Shown in pieces: positions 32,329 to 43,440 of a DNA stretch of 64,000 nucleotides (positions are counted from its first letter, which is position 1; every line of letters starts with the position of its first letter). The position numbers were made by a program, and so were the translations under genes. The notes beneath the pieces were generated by a model. It saw only the letters and a program-made list of their open reading frames with translations. It was not told where the DNA came from and ran no database searches. The stretch comes from Trichopria drosophilae (Eukaryota; Arthropoda; Insecta; Hymenoptera; Diapriidae): NCBI GenBank assembly GCA_030407085.1, contig CM059584.1:90595501-90659500 (forward strand). The letters run 5' to 3'.

Positions 32329-32840
32329 TCAATTGTAACACAAAGTAGACTGACCGCCTACTTGTGTTCCCAACTCATATACTTCTACGCCTGAAGAAAG
32401 AAGATTAAAGATTGGTGAACCGTCTCTGTAAGATCCACTAGTGTTGTCCCAGGAATCTATGGTGTTCGTACAATCATCTATTTTGGTGGTGTCATCATCC
32501 CATCTTGTCCAGCCATCCAGGAAGCCGAAATACCTGTAAACACAGAATTTATCAATTATTATGTCCCACAAAAGGAATCTGTCATTGCCATAAAGTATTC
32601 AAGTCCATGTTGTCCAAGGAAAAGGAAAGGTTCCTCAGGTATAGAGAAGAAAAATAATCAAAATACTTACATTGCCAATCAGGTGTTTTCGTAGTAGCTG
32701 CCTCGTTGCCGGAACTGCTGCTGGCTGAAGTGCTTCCCTGAAACCCAAAAATCAACCCAATTTTACACAAAGGAATAGTCCCTATTAATTAATGTTAAAA
32801 CTTACCATAATTGTCTCTTTTGAACTTCATCGTGAACCAT
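32329..32840 (-). CDS. candidate three-exon small gene, product unknown
   Basis: Three minus-strand exons are suggested by paired splice sites. Exon 1 ends at 32806 (donor GGTAAGTT) with possible ATGs at 32840 and 32830. Exon 2 is 32737-32671 (acceptor TTTTTGGGTTTCAG, donor GTAAGTATT). Exon 3 starts at 32533 (acceptor TCTGTGTTTACAG). From ATG 32840 the spliced frame gives a 46-residue peptide (MVHDEVQKRQLWEAL...) ending in exon 3. The most protein-like frame of exon 3 (YFGFLDGWTRWDDDTTKIDD, to a stop at 32329) is in a different phase and would need an alternative exon 2. The splice sites are good and the frame is unresolved. I do not recognise the protein. Confidence 0.3.
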
Positions 32841-32859
32841 TAAGACGAGCGTAATAAAG

Positions 32860-33775
32860 TTATTTTGCGATATAAATTTTTGGATTGTTAAGAAGCGTTT
32901 CGGGTATTATCGTTATTGAGGTATTGTTTTTTTATAGTTTGCTTTTCCTCCCTTAGTTATAGTAAATCCCTTTTATCAAATATATTGTTAATTAAAATTT
33001 TCACGCACAGTGATTTACTTTTCCCTACCGTTTTATAAAAATTTATTATTAGAGTAATAACCAGAGTCCCCGTGTCGTCGGGACTCAGTAAGGTTGTACT
33101 ATGCATTTTTCCCACTTCCAACGCGTATGTGTATGATCTACGGGGTGAAATTCGTATCAAATTTAATTAGTAGACGTTAGTTAATTTTCAATTAGTCATC
33201 TAACTTCGTCATCGTAATGATCGTTTCGGCCCCTTTCTACACACATCGTGCTCTTTCTCTGAATTTTTCCGACTTGCAACGTGGATGTGTATGCTTGAGG
33301 TGCTGCATTTTATGTCGAATTGGGCACGCTCAAAGATGATATATGTCGGAGATGTATTGTAACGTCAACCATTTCATATCGTAGTTTGTGATGCATATGC
33401 ATCGAATCAGCGTTATTATTAATTTAAAACATTATTATTAGTAAATACGGATTCAAACATATTTTTTAATTTTACACTGAACATGCTGAACTGTTCGAAG
33501 GAAAATATTCCTGGTAAAATATTTATGCCGGTAGTATTATGGAGAGTGATTCTGAAATTGCAACTCAGAAGGAAACGGTAGATTCTTGATAAAATCCCAA
33601 GCAACTTTTTCATTTGAAAACATTTTCAGGAAAGTAGCGTTTTCAAGTTATTCGTCATCAAAGTCAACCAATAGGAGCAGGAATTGCTTCATGTCGGGAA
33701 AAAATTCGAACCATCACATTATCGGCGAACGAGCATACATATGTAGAAAATGAGCATCGATAGTTTATACCCAGT
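32860..33775. other. no assigned gene; weak duplications
   Basis: A ~100-bp direct duplication, 33095-33175 versus 33265-33345, shares 'TTTTCC.ACTT.CAACG' and 'ATGTGTATG'. Near 33665 'CCAATAGGAGCAGGAATTGC' is related to the perfect hairpin at 58653. No gene is seen. Confidence 0.4.
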
Positions 33776-33779
33776 TTTA

Positions 33780-33990
33780 TTTCTGTCAAGTAAATTTTCA
33801 CATTTCCGTCGACCATCTTGGATCCGCCGTTTTGGATTTTTAAAATCTAACTTCAGATTCGCAATCACCCACCTCAAAAACCCACGAGTACCAAATTTCA
33901 TCAAAATGAAGTAAATTTTCTTGGATCCACCATTTTGAATTTACAAAATCTGATCTCAGATTCGTAACCAGCGACCCCGAATATCCCCAA
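33780..33990 (-). repeat. two diverged YY1-like modules
   Basis: 'CATCTTGGATCCGCCGTTTTG' type and 'TTGGATCCACCATTTTGAAT', each followed by a 'CT.AGATTCG.AA.CA' stretch. Same family as the arrays at 24.2 and 25.5 kb. Confidence 0.6.
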
Positions 33991-34084
33991 GGAACAATTT
34001 TCAGCTGTTTTCCTTATAAAGCAAAATGTGCGCCGAAAAGGGTTATTATATTTCATTCCGTTCGAATATCTTCTCCCCTCCTTT

Positions 34085-34720
34085 TTTCGCCGTAAATACG
34101 ATTTAAATAAAGATTTCAAGAATACCAAGTACAAGAATCGTTCTAATTTAGTGCGATCATTTAAGTCAAATCCATTAGTTCCCTTGAGCTTTTTGCACCT
34201 TATCCTAGATTGAAATCAAAGCATTTTTAAAACCAATTTTTAAGAATCTGAATCGCCCTAGTTCGGTGCGAATGTGTTAATCAATTATTTTGATGATGTT
34301 AATATATTTCAGTATCAATCCTTTTGTCCCACAATTTGGCAGATTGAAATTAATATTTAATGAATTTGGATTACCCGGAATGCTGATAATTTGAAGCGAA
34401 TATTTCAATCTATTTTATTGATCAATTTAATACCTTATAATGACTCCGAGTCACTTCTTTTCTCATTTTTTCACCGTAAATATCATTTAAATGAAGATTC
34501 AAAGACAAGAATCACTCTATTTTAGTGCGACCGTGTTATTCCAGTTTTTGGATGCCGCTAATAAATTGAGGTCCAATCCACGAGTCTTTTCACCATGTAC
34601 AAGATTTAAGTAAAAATTATTTTCAACGATTTTTGACGAACTGGAATCGCCCTAATGTGATAACAATTTTTTGATTCATTATTTTGATGATAGTAATACG
34701 TTTCAATATCAACGCATTTA
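34085..34720. repeat. degenerate ~150-200-bp tandem repeat
   Basis: 'AAGAATC.CTCTA.TTTAGTGCGA' and 'TTATTTTGATGATG.TAATA' recur near 34130, 34250, 34510 and 34660. The copies are strongly diverged. Confidence 0.5.
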
Positions 34721-35065
34721 TCCTTTCTCCCCGTATCATCAGGTTACCATTGTCGAGGTAACGCAACGGACCTGATCCACCAATCTCTCTCGTCCACGTG
34801 TTTATAACGACACAGGTTAGGATATGGAAGGTCTTAGGATTTGGGACTCATGGTGAGGTTATGAGGGAAAATCATAACTCTCTCCTCCTACTCCTCCTTA
34901 CAGCATGCACTATTACAAAGCTAAGAAATAATCAGAATCAAGAAGAAGATTTACATGACATTTATTTCGGACCCACGACTGGTCTGTCGGACCCCCGCCT
35001 TTCGTATGCCTTTACAATAATTAACAAAAAAAATGCGCTTGCAAACCCAGGGGGCCCTGTTTGGC
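34721..35065. other. no confident gene
   Basis: The sequence becomes GC-richer from 34740. A short local repeat 'GGCCTATTGGCCTCTTCGG' lies near 35060. It is likely part of the retroelement remnant to its right. Confidence 0.4.
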
Positions 35066-35662
35066 CTATTGGCCTCTTCGGCCTATTGGCCTTTTCGGTC
35101 CCCTTCTGCCCCTCAGATTCTGCCGATCCTGCCAATTTCTGGCTTTGGTATACCATGGGCCATTTTTATCGTGGTAGTTGGCATTTGGGTAATCGTCAAT
35201 GTCGACTACCCCTATAAATCTACAGACACGGCAGAATTCCGTAGGGTGGCGGTTTTCTGGCTTCTCCTCGAAGCCCAGCTCCTTGGAATTTGCCTGTCTG
35301 GCTCGGGAGGCTTTGGCTTTGGCCCTTCCGGCTTGTTGGCAGACTTCTTCGGCTTCGTCCAACTATTTCTTGTCCAATAAATTGGCCTCATTGGCTCGAG
35401 CCTCCACGTCCTTTTCCATCTCGAAGCGGCTTACTGGACCCTGCTGCCGAATCTCCTTGACCTTGACTGCGGCCTGGCCATCGGCCAAACCTGGTCGGTA
35501 GGTTGACGTCGCCTCCATCCACTTTTTGACCGCTGGTTCAGCCAGTCCGAATTCCTGGACATAATCGTCCAGAAGTCCGAACGCTTCGGCTTCTAGCCTA
35601 ACCAGGCGGCGCTTCGTCATCTTAGCCGACTCCAATGCGTCGTCCACATCTACCCAGCGCAA
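35066..35662 (-). pseudogene. coiled-coil gag-like fragment, family uncertain
   Basis: A 99-residue frame (35662-35363) with heptad-like helices (RRLVRLEAEAFGLLDDYV, AVKKWMEATSTYRPG, VSRFEMEKDVEARANEA) stops. The helical character continues after a stop and frame change as LDEAEEVCQQAGRAKAKAS and on to about 35066. The base composition is GC-rich, like retroelement coding DNA. It resembles a coiled-coil Gag N-terminal region, possibly of a BEL/Pao element, but I cannot name it. Its upstream edge coincides with the end of the gypsy gag next door (~35650), which suggests one element joined or inserted into another. Confidence 0.45.
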
Positions 35663-37615
35663 TCATTCCAGCATTTCAAAGAAGATTCATTCGTATTTTT
35701 TGGACTACGTTCGCTCCCGGGTGAACGTTTCTGATCCATTGATGGATGTGTTTTTGACCTCGGTGACCATGTTTGACCCGTATTGGTTTTTGGCCCTTTC
35801 TTTATCCATAATGAAGTGCTATGTGGTTTTTGCTGCCATGACCCTCTTTCGGTAGCCCGTTGTGACTGCGCCTCTTTAATCTGTGGGATTTTTTCGCGCA
35901 ATGTCGCCAACGCTTTTAAAATTAATGACGTATCATCAGATTTCGTCGACTAGATCGCTGCGATCTTTTGGTACGATTTTCACATTTGGCTGAACTTCCT
36001 TTCTGGACCGATTATAGGCCACTTCCGGTATTAGAGAACCCTTTGGTGATACCGGTTCCCTGTATGAACGCATTACTTCTTCCGCGCTCTCTGCTTCGAC
36101 TGTGGCCACCATGGAGTCTTCAAATGTTTTAATCTGACTCATCGGAATCCTCCATTGCAGGCTAGGCTTCATGTTCTTGTGTAAAAACATAATTCTTTGG
36201 CCCAGCCTCAACGGATCCGCGTACATGTCAAGTATTGTCATCGGGCAACCGATGTAGTCTATTACGGATTCATCCAAGCCCTGAGTCCGAGAATTTGGGT
36301 CTGCGTATAATTTCTGCTTTTCCAACTAGCTAAACCCGTAGCATTTTCTTGCAGATCTGCAAAAATCCTCCCATGACCTCCAGGAGTCCTTGGATATTCG
36401 GTATCTTTTGGCCGAATCGGTGAGTAACTCACGCAGAGCGCAGAGCATTTCTTCATCTGTCAGATTAGCCGGCCCCATGCATTCTTCAATGCGAGCCAGG
36501 AATGACTCCGTGCGGCTCTCTTTGATTCCTGAGAATGTAGTTCGCCATTGGCGCACAATTTTCCCTACATCTCTCGGACCTTGATCCTATCTTCCTGACG
36601 AATTCAGCCTCCTTCCCGATCCTACATTTGGGAAGCATCCCCCTCCCCCAGAGACATCCACACTTTCTCGGTTGGGTTGGCTCGAATTCCTAAAAGTAAA
36701 ATTCGTCGGGATCTGTCCTGTCTGACATCCTCTTGGAGTCTCAGTATTTTGTGCCGTACCTTGTTGATCCGATTCATCGTAGTCAATCTAATATGTATCT
36801 TGAAAATTGACTCTGGATTGTCTTATTTGTTGTCCAGTCATTAAATTAGGCTCCTGGCCTATTTGAGTACTCGAAAATGGCATTGGTTCATTATTTTGGG
36901 CTGACTGTTTGCTCATACCTATCAACCAATTTGACTATTCTTTCTGATTTCTCGATTAATTCTTTTATGTTCTCACTTTGTTGATGTTGGAACACTAACG
37001 CCCCTTCGACGACTGTGGCTGCCCTTCTGGATATAACCGTATCTATCCCACTTGGCATAATATAGGTTATTAGGTCATCTCCTAATATTGGTGGTTGATC
37101 ATCTGTAGGTGATTGACCGTGGGCTGTTGTGGTATTTTCTGAAGCAGTTTTGGATGCCTTAGTTCCTGTTGTCACTCTAGTATTTATTGGGACTTCTTCT
37201 ACTGACCGGTTCACTTCTTCCAGTAGTGAATGTTCATCTGCTTCCAATAATGGGATAGTTTTTTCTAGAAACGTGGCTAACAGGGAATTACGATACACCC
37301 TGGTTTCTTCTTCATTTTCATTTTCCACTTCTTGAAAATCGGATTGGGTGTAATCTCCATCATCCGTCGGTAAAGTCGATGGACCCGGATCAGCCTTCTA
37401 CCGGCCGTCTGACATTGAAGCTCTTTTAGAGCTATTGTAAGCTCATTCTTTTCAAGTTGGAATGTCCATTCTGCAACTGGCGACTTTTGAAGTTCCTCTT
37501 CCAGAGTCCTATCTTCGTGACTGCGTTGCCACATTTTACCGTGCCAAAAGTTCTTGAAGATCTTATTTACCAAACCGATAGAACGACAGCGAAATAATTT
37601 AAAAAAACAAGTCAC
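35650..37615 (-). pseudogene. gypsy gag remnant
   Basis: Successive minus-strand frames (37615-37277, 37328-36891, 36556-36326, 36325-35936 and 35910-35650) follow gag order. A SAP-like helix pair (LEKNELTIALKELQCQTAGR) opens it. An acidic linker comes next. A capsid follows: RQWRTTFSGIKESRTESFL, EECMGPANLTDEEMLCALRE, WEDFCRSARKCYG. The last part includes DESVIDYIGCPMTILD and ends at a CCHC-like start (KCWNDC) where the sequence is cut. No pol is present. Several stops and frameshifts make it non-functional. The flanking leader and LTR-like DNA lies at higher coordinates, as expected for a minus-strand element. Confidence 0.7.
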
Positions 37616-38300
37616 TTTGTTCCCCTGAGGCCCACAGAGACGTCATCTGATGTAGGCACAACGAGTCGATAATTTTCGGTCCGAAATAATTGCTCTTATG
37701 ATTCGTATTGCGATCGCGAACGTATTTTCAATTATATTGGCCGGTATTATTTTTCCACGTCCCAGTATTTGAAATACATTAAAGAAAAAGAATAATCGGC
37801 ACTCAAATTCGTAAGGCCTCTTCTGGCCAAAACACTTGCCTTATCTTCTTTCTTGATTTTGAAATACAATTATATGGCGAAATATTTCAATATAATAATT
37901 TTATTTTATACAATGAATTCATCACAAAGAAAGAGAGCAATTCCAATCGAATAAAACATTAAATAAACCAAACGAAAGAAAATCAATTAATTCTTAAATT
38001 TTAGTCTGGTTATTTTTGTTATATCGGAAAAAGAAACTTTCGAACTTTGTTTGTTTTTTTTCTTCAATTTTTAACATTCACAACAAAAAATATACCCAAA
38101 AAGATTTTAATATTTATTCATAACATGTTAAGATCAATCATTTTGCTCTTTTCTTATTGCGACCTTTTCACTAAAAATTTCAAATCGCAAGACTTGCATA
38201 TTTGAATGCTTAAATTTTCCAATGTCCTTCAATGCAAATCTCACTACACTTTTGTAAATTAAAAAATCAGATCAATGCGTCACGTAACGCACTTGTATTC
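37616..38300. other. AT-rich leader/spacer upstream of the gag remnant
   Basis: No gene seen. It probably includes the element's 5' untranslated region. Confidence 0.4.
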
Positions 38301-38304
38301 TACG

Positions 38305-38900
38305 TGTGGGCGCTATGTAACGGTTTTCCCGTGGTAACGATGGGCAGAATGGCAACTCCACGTTATTGGGGTACTCTCCGGATCAAAGGTTCCCGGATGG
38401 CCCAAATTGATCGCTCTCCGACGTCCTGGTATTGACGGAACCCGCGGTGAAATTCCTATCCACCGACTAGCTCACTCTCGGTGAGAGACGAGACGGCCCT
38501 TACAGAAAACACAAAAGTGATTTAACAGAGGATTAAATAACAAAGAAATAAATATACTGTTTAAAGTCGATACGATCGATCTATTCAATTACAATAAAAA
38601 AAAAATATATAAATAAAATTAATATTAACGGGATTTATCACGCAAAGTCTCACCGCTGGGGGTGATCCCACTGGGATCGGAAAATAGGCTTTTCAAGCCT
38701 CGCCACAATTGAGGAAATCGCGAACGCGGATAAAAGAAATCGCCGAAGAAAACAAAAGGATAAGAGCGAGAGAGTAAGCAAGATAGAGAGATTGCCGTTT
38801 CAGGCGGGTTACTCGCCGGTACTTACGCTGCTTGTTGCTCCGACCGGGCCAAGTGCACCGAATCCTTCGTCGGGGTTAATCCTTAAAAAATATTACTCGG
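38305..38900 (-). repeat. LTR-like region of the gag remnant
   Basis: TAGCGCCCACACG on the minus strand near 38315 resembles the TGGCGCC-type primer-binding site of the 11-18 kb element. It directly abuts TGTAACGG, a plausible LTR terminus. The region is CpG-rich and contains a consensus donor GTAAGTACCGG at 38826, very like that at 5991. No second LTR was found and the outer edge is undefined. Confidence 0.4.
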
Positions 38901-38959
38901 AAAACACCGGCACAATCGTCCGCTTCGCAATTGCACAGAATTGACTCGCAGGGATTGAA

Positions 38960-39755
38960 CCGTATTGCATAAAAAAATAGATTAAGACATACAAATCAAA
39001 TTTTCAATATTCCGGGCAATCAAAATTTATTAAATATTAATTTAAACCTTCCAAAAGGTGATACCGGTAGAAGGAATAAATGATTGTATTAAAAGTATTA
39101 ATGTTATCAAAATGCATTAAACACATTCGCACCACATTATGGCGATTCCGGTTCTTCAAAATTCGTTAAAATATATTTTGATTTCAATCTTGGCTAAGGT
39201 GGAACAGGGCTCAAGGGAACTAGTTTTTTTTCGGAGAGGGGAAGAATGCTTTACGCACCATAAGGGAGCCATCGGGACTCCTCCGTGTGTGGGACTGTCC
39301 TGCAAGCAGGCATACCCACTAACCCCCCCCCCCTCTCTTCTCCTTCCTGCATGACCCCGGTACTGCTGTGGCATTTATGGCTTCAGGGGAACTAGTGTAT
39401 TGGACTTCAATGGTATTAGCGTCATGCAAAAAATCGAATAATACTGTCTCACTAAAATACCACTACCTTGTACCTGCTATTCTTTGTAGTTTATTTAAAT
39501 CTTATTTGCGGCGGAAAAGACCAAAAATGGATTAAGACATTCGTAGCAAGTTATCACGATTCCGGCTAGTCGAAATTCTTTAATTACTTATTTAAACGTC
39601 TCAAAAGGTGATACGGAAAGAATGGATAAAAAAATTCGTCAAAATTCTTTGAAAAATATTTTTACTTAAGCCTTGTGTTAGGTAAAAAGAACTCAAGGAA
39701 AGTAATGGATTGAACTTAAAAGGTATTAGCCTCATCCAAAAAATTAAATAACAAC
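38960..39755. repeat. diverged ~300-bp tandem repeat
   Basis: 'ATTAAGACAT', 'GATTCCGG', 'CAAAAGGTGATAC' and 'TCAAGG.A..A..G.ATTG.ACTT' occur in the same order in units starting near 38965, 39130 and 39525. The middle unit carries the retroposon insertion. Confidence 0.55.
39215..39396 (-). mobile_element. poly(A) retroposon with 10-bp target duplication
   Basis: GGGAACTAGT occurs at 39215-39224 and 39387-39396. The 162 bp between begins with T8 on the plus strand (a poly(A) tail on the minus strand). Read on the minus strand, the body includes GGGTATGCCTGCTTGCAGG and a G11 run. These are the hallmarks of LINE-mediated retroposition, either a 5'-truncated LINE 3' end or a SINE. Both flanking copies match the surrounding tandem repeat when the insert is removed. 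Confidence 0.75.
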
Positions 39756-39759
39756 ATCG

Positions 39760-40460
39760 GATTGCTTCATATAAAAGTTTTTTTTATTAACAATTTTATC
39801 TTTCTAGATATGTCAATATTTTATAAACAGGACCCATTTCTTGAAATAACTGTGCTTATATTGGTTGTGAAAAATTATGTAGGTAAACATTACCTTTAAG
39901 AATTATCAAATAACAGAAACAAAAACATAACAACCTATATACTATCAAAAACTTAAACGAATAAAATAACATAAATTAAAAAAAAGAACAGTAGAATTTA
40001 ACTTAGAAAGTAATACTGATAAACAAAGATGGCGAAAGACGGGTTTCTATCGATATAATATCGATATTCGATGGATATAATATATCAAACACAATCGGAC
40101 ATTGTTATGCACTTGGAACTCGGACTCGTTATTTTGCAAGCACAGTGCTTTCACCATGTGCGTATGAAACCTATGGGAAATATCATATAGCCTCGTTCAT
40201 GTGCGTCCATTACGTGATGAAGGCGAGGACGTGGGCATGGTGCCTTCAATGCGTGATTCGCACATGGTGAGGGCAATATGCACAGAAAGGAAGAAACACG
40301 ACTGAGTCCTGCATACGCAGCACTGGTTACTGCTTGGCCGGTTCGCAAATACTTTTTATTTCAATTCGCTATAACTCAGTCAATTTGGAGAATTTTGAAA
40401 CGAATAAAAAATGAAAAAATGAACTGATGAAGCATGACTTGAATTAAATCGGAGGGAATG
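39760..40460. other. no assigned gene
   Basis: AT-rich. A palindromic 'ATCGATATAATATCGATATTCGAT' type stretch lies near 40050. The minus frame 40151-40348 is unsupported. Confidence 0.45.
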
Positions 40461-40466
40461 CACGGG

Positions 40467-40537
40467 GTTGCCGTAGCTCAGATGGTAGAGCATTCGACGC
40501 GAAATCGAAAGGTCGTGGGTTCGTCCCCACCGGCTGC
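40467..40537 (+). tRNA. tRNA-like sequence, probably a pseudogene or SINE head
   Basis: The 71 nt fold as a cloverleaf: acceptor GTTGCCG with CGGCTGC (one mismatch and one wobble), D-arm GCTCAGATGGTAGAGC, and a perfect anticodon stem TTCGA/TCGAA around CGCGAAA. The T-arm GTGGGTTCGTCCCCAC is one base short in the loop. Position 33 is G rather than U and the B-box lacks one base, so a working tRNA is unlikely. The anticodon by position would be CGA, but there is no long variable arm for Ser. The D and anticodon arms resemble tRNA-Cys most. No 3' tRNA terminator-like T-run follows for about 20 bp. Confidence 0.45.
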
Positions 40538-40539
40538 GA

Positions 40540-41285
40540 ATGTGCTTACATACCCCATTTTTTTCAAGTGTTTTTCTTCATTTTCGTTTTTTCTGAATTT
40601 TCTATTAATTATCATCTTAATTTCACATTTTTAAAGAATCATTCTTGAGATTCTTTAATTTAATTTAAATTTCGTGTCACATTCCATCTAAAATGAGTTT
40701 CAAAGTCGATTGGCTGGCAAAATATTTGTCGCGCGAAATTTGAAAAACTCAGACACTATTTGGTTCGGATTACCGATAAATTCATCGATTACTTATTAAA
40801 AAATGAAATTGTTCATTACACTTTCCCAGATCTAGTGCAGAAAGAAACAATGATATATCTTAATAAATAACAAAAGTTATTAAATTTTAATGCAGAACTG
40901 TGAAATTTGTGTTTTTATACATTCAGGCGCTTCGTTTATCGAGCGAATTTCAAGCATCCGAAAACTTTCAGCGAGAAAGTAGTTCATTAAGGTATGTACA
41001 AATTTTCTGGAACGTTTCATCTCCATTGCATTAATAGTTTAAAAGTAATGAATATTTAAAGTTGGTTGTGGCCTTGCGCGCATCACCGTGGCACACATGA
41101 CGCGCTGGCCGTAGGCAGCTATCTATTTTAAACATTCATTAATTTAATAACAAACAAAAGATTCCTCTCCCTTTACAGACCTCACTTTTCTGCAGGTACC
41201 GTGGCTTTCTTTTTATTAGATATTCGATCTGTTTTAATACTCAAATAAAATGTCTTTTAGAATTGTTATGATTTTATTGTAACAT
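40540..41285. other. no assigned gene
   Basis: AT-rich sequence. I see no motif or repeat. Confidence 0.5.
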
Positions 41286-41289
41286 AGAG

Positions 41290-41830
41290 ATATTTAGTGT
41301 CTTTAGATTGATTCCCGGTAGCTGGGAATCAGGTTAGGAATAGGGATCTCCGCACAAAGGAGGTTGACACCCCAAATGACTATTTCGTTAACTTAAGTAC
41401 TTTATTGAAAATGGAACATGCCAACTGTCCGTCTCACAAGACAACGGCGCTTTTGGAACTGAGTCCCGAATTCAGTACTGTTCGCTGGAATCGCTGGGAG
41501 TAGTCGCCGAGACTGTTATTGACGTTACGAGACCGTGATCTTACAAGATCTTCGACAGTCCGATGATTCGCGGGAGTCTGGACTTGAGAGATCCGAAGCT
41601 CGAGATGATTCTTTAGGCAGTACGACGTTTTACGAACTGACTAATCCAAGTCGCGGGAGCTCCAAATTTGGCCCCGCTTACAACATAAAAAGACTCGTCA
41701 ATAAGCAGGGATATATGCATATATCCATGGATGGTATGCATCTCCAAGGCTTCTTCCAACAACAATAAATTCGTTTCAACGTTCCTTTTTCTTTTTTTAA
41801 AATTTTTCCAAGTCAATTAATTCTGACATC
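41290..41830 (-). repeat. LTR-like CpG-rich block, unassigned
   Basis: GC-richer than its neighbours. On the minus strand there is a TATA-like TTTTTATG near 41690 and AATAAAGT near 41404, spaced as in an LTR. A hairpin GATTCCCggtagctGGGAATC lies near 41311. No matching second copy or defined ends were found. Confidence 0.3.
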
Positions 41831-41891
41831 GTGCGGCTAGGCATCGGGCTACTCGGAGTTTATAGACATTAAGTGTTCTTTGTCTGTAAAG

Positions 41892-41900
41892 TCCGAGTTT
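41892..41900 (+). promoter_or_regulatory. TATA box candidate
   Basis: TTTATATAAAG lies about 50 bp upstream of the ATG at 41946, with a plausible start site near 41925. Confidence 0.35.
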
Positions 41901-41945
41901 ATATAAAGCTTTGTTGCTTGTAGCACAGTTTTTTTGGAGGACAAA

Positions 41946-42110
41946 ATGGCAAATTTTTCACCATCCAGGTTTAGCTGTACAAGAATAGCAGATGGATTCG
42001 TTCGTATTAATCTTTCTTTACAAAACGGTAAAATGCAATTTTACTCCAATTTTCTCTTAATTAAATGTCTGGCCGAGTTGGATATAAAAAATTTGAATCA
42101 AATTACTTAG
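41946..42110 (+). CDS. small TATA-driven ORF, 54 residues, unknown
   Basis: ATG in a good context (GACAAAATGG) opens MANFSPSRFSCTRIADGF and runs to TAG at 42108-42110. The first 28 codons are followed by ACGGTAAAATG, a weak donor, so the coding part may instead be an exon. Nothing identifies the family. One Cys near the start (FSCTRIADGF) and one later give no clear motif. The promoter spacing and start context are the only support. Confidence 0.3.
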   Translation: MANFSPSRFSCTRIADGFVRINLSLQNGKMQFYSNFLLIKCLAELDIKNLNQIT

Positions 42111-42395
42111 ATTGTGACAAAAATTGAACAAGGTGTATACATATATCATTTTTATATTTTGCATTGGATTACAGTGACTTTAATTTTGATAATTAACCAA
42201 GGTATTTGTTAGCGCACTTTTATAATTTCAACGTTATTCTAATCGAATATTAAGGCCTCATGAGGGTCAATAAATGAATTTTTTCCTTATTTTTCTATTC
42301 GATAGTACAACCTTTGAGGAATATTGTCTCAAAATGGCAAGTCATTCTGAGTTAAATTAACCGAGGTACACGATTTTAAAGACCGTTACGTATGC
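42111..42395. other. AT-rich spacer
   Basis: Nothing supportable seen. Confidence 0.5.
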
Positions 42396-42399
42396 AGGT

Positions 42400-42740
42400 A
42401 TACGCGGAGAGACCGTTGAGAGAGCTATTGTCTTATTGGTGACATGTGTACTGCTAATGGCAGTTGAACTGCGTGATTTCTCAAGAGAATAATGCTTTCC
42501 CAATTTGAGAACGCTGCGCTCTCAAAATTTGGCAGAAGCATTACTACGAGCACAGACAGCTGAGCCCTCTTCGGATACGCTTACAGCGTGATTCGGGACT
42601 GCTGCCCACACAGCATTTTGAGACCGTCACGCTCTCAAATTTGGGTGAACTGTCGTGTCAATGAAGAGCTGCGCTGTATAACTACGAAAAACACACCAGT
42701 TCGCGCAACGGTCTCTCCGTGTAAGCGCGCCTTGCGGGCT
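42400..42740. repeat. fold-back element with internal palindromes
   Basis: 'GGAGAGACCGTTG' near 42406 is inverted as 'CAACGGTCTCTCC' near 42706. Inside are two palindromes, TTTGAGAacgctgcgcTCTCAAA (near 42500) and TTTGAGAccgtcacgcTCTCAAA (near 42618). No ORF is seen. It is likely a MITE. Confidence 0.6.
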
Positions 42741-42960
42741 GCTGCTTTTCGACTATTCGGCGCGACCTCAGGTTTTCCCAGCCTTTAGAATGTATTGTCT
42801 ATACGTGCGACGGGTAGCTGCGAGTTCGAACGAGTTTCTGGTGAATCTACGAATCTATTGTGCGAACGGAAAAAAATGAGAAAGGCCATTTGAGTGTTGT
42901 ACGCCAAACAGTTCAGACTTGTATATTTATGGAGTTATTCCTGTGTTTTACTTTAGAAAA

Positions 42961-43440
42961 ATGCCAAGGAAAATTTCGAGGGTTGATCGACAAAGCACTA
43001 ATAAATTTTTTATAGGCCAAAAAAACGATCTAACCCCCAACAATCGATAAGTGGCGAAAAGAGCAGCGCATCGGCGAAAAAAGTGAAAATTTGCAATAAT
43101 TCGAAAGGGCCGGAGGATGTTACGAAACATTATAGGATTATCGATTTCCTATGAATTTTTACATCAATTGAGAGTATCGTGAAGTGCGCAAGATGTGGTG
43201 ATAGTGTAAGTTTTACAACTTGCAAAATTTAGGTGAAATGTGAAAAATGTAAACAGCCGAACTATGTTCCGACCAAAAAGAACAATAAATACCATATAAA
43301 CGTGAGATTTGTCTATCATGTGTTTATTAGGCTTGGGACTGGCAGGATGCTATAAATTTTGCGCTTTAATGGATTTAGCGTGCAGTTTCTTCATTACACC
43401 ACGTACAAAAATTGAGGGGTTGGGTGGAAAAACGGTTTAC
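42961..43440 (+). pseudogene. Mutator-like transposase N-terminal fragment (copy 3)
   Basis: ATG at 42961 opens MPRKISRVDRQSTNK. With frame changes the order GEKSSASAKKVKICNN, then HYRIIDFL, then KCARCGD...KCEKCKQP, then LGLAGCYKFCALMDLA is visible. These correspond position by position to the N-terminal parts of the copies at 5.1 kb and 20.0 kb. It stops before the VSGDGSW core and runs into a 'TTGAGGGGTTGGGTGG' sequence that recurs near 47080. It is multiply broken. Confidence 0.75.

Noticed and set aside
35033..35501. Plus-strand open frames of 100-139 residues
   Set aside because: They are antisense to the coiled-coil gag-like fragment and GC-rich, so they are shadow frames.
40467..40537. 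Functional tRNA-Ser(CGA)
   Set aside because: G at position 33, a short T-loop, an acceptor mismatch, and no long variable arm.
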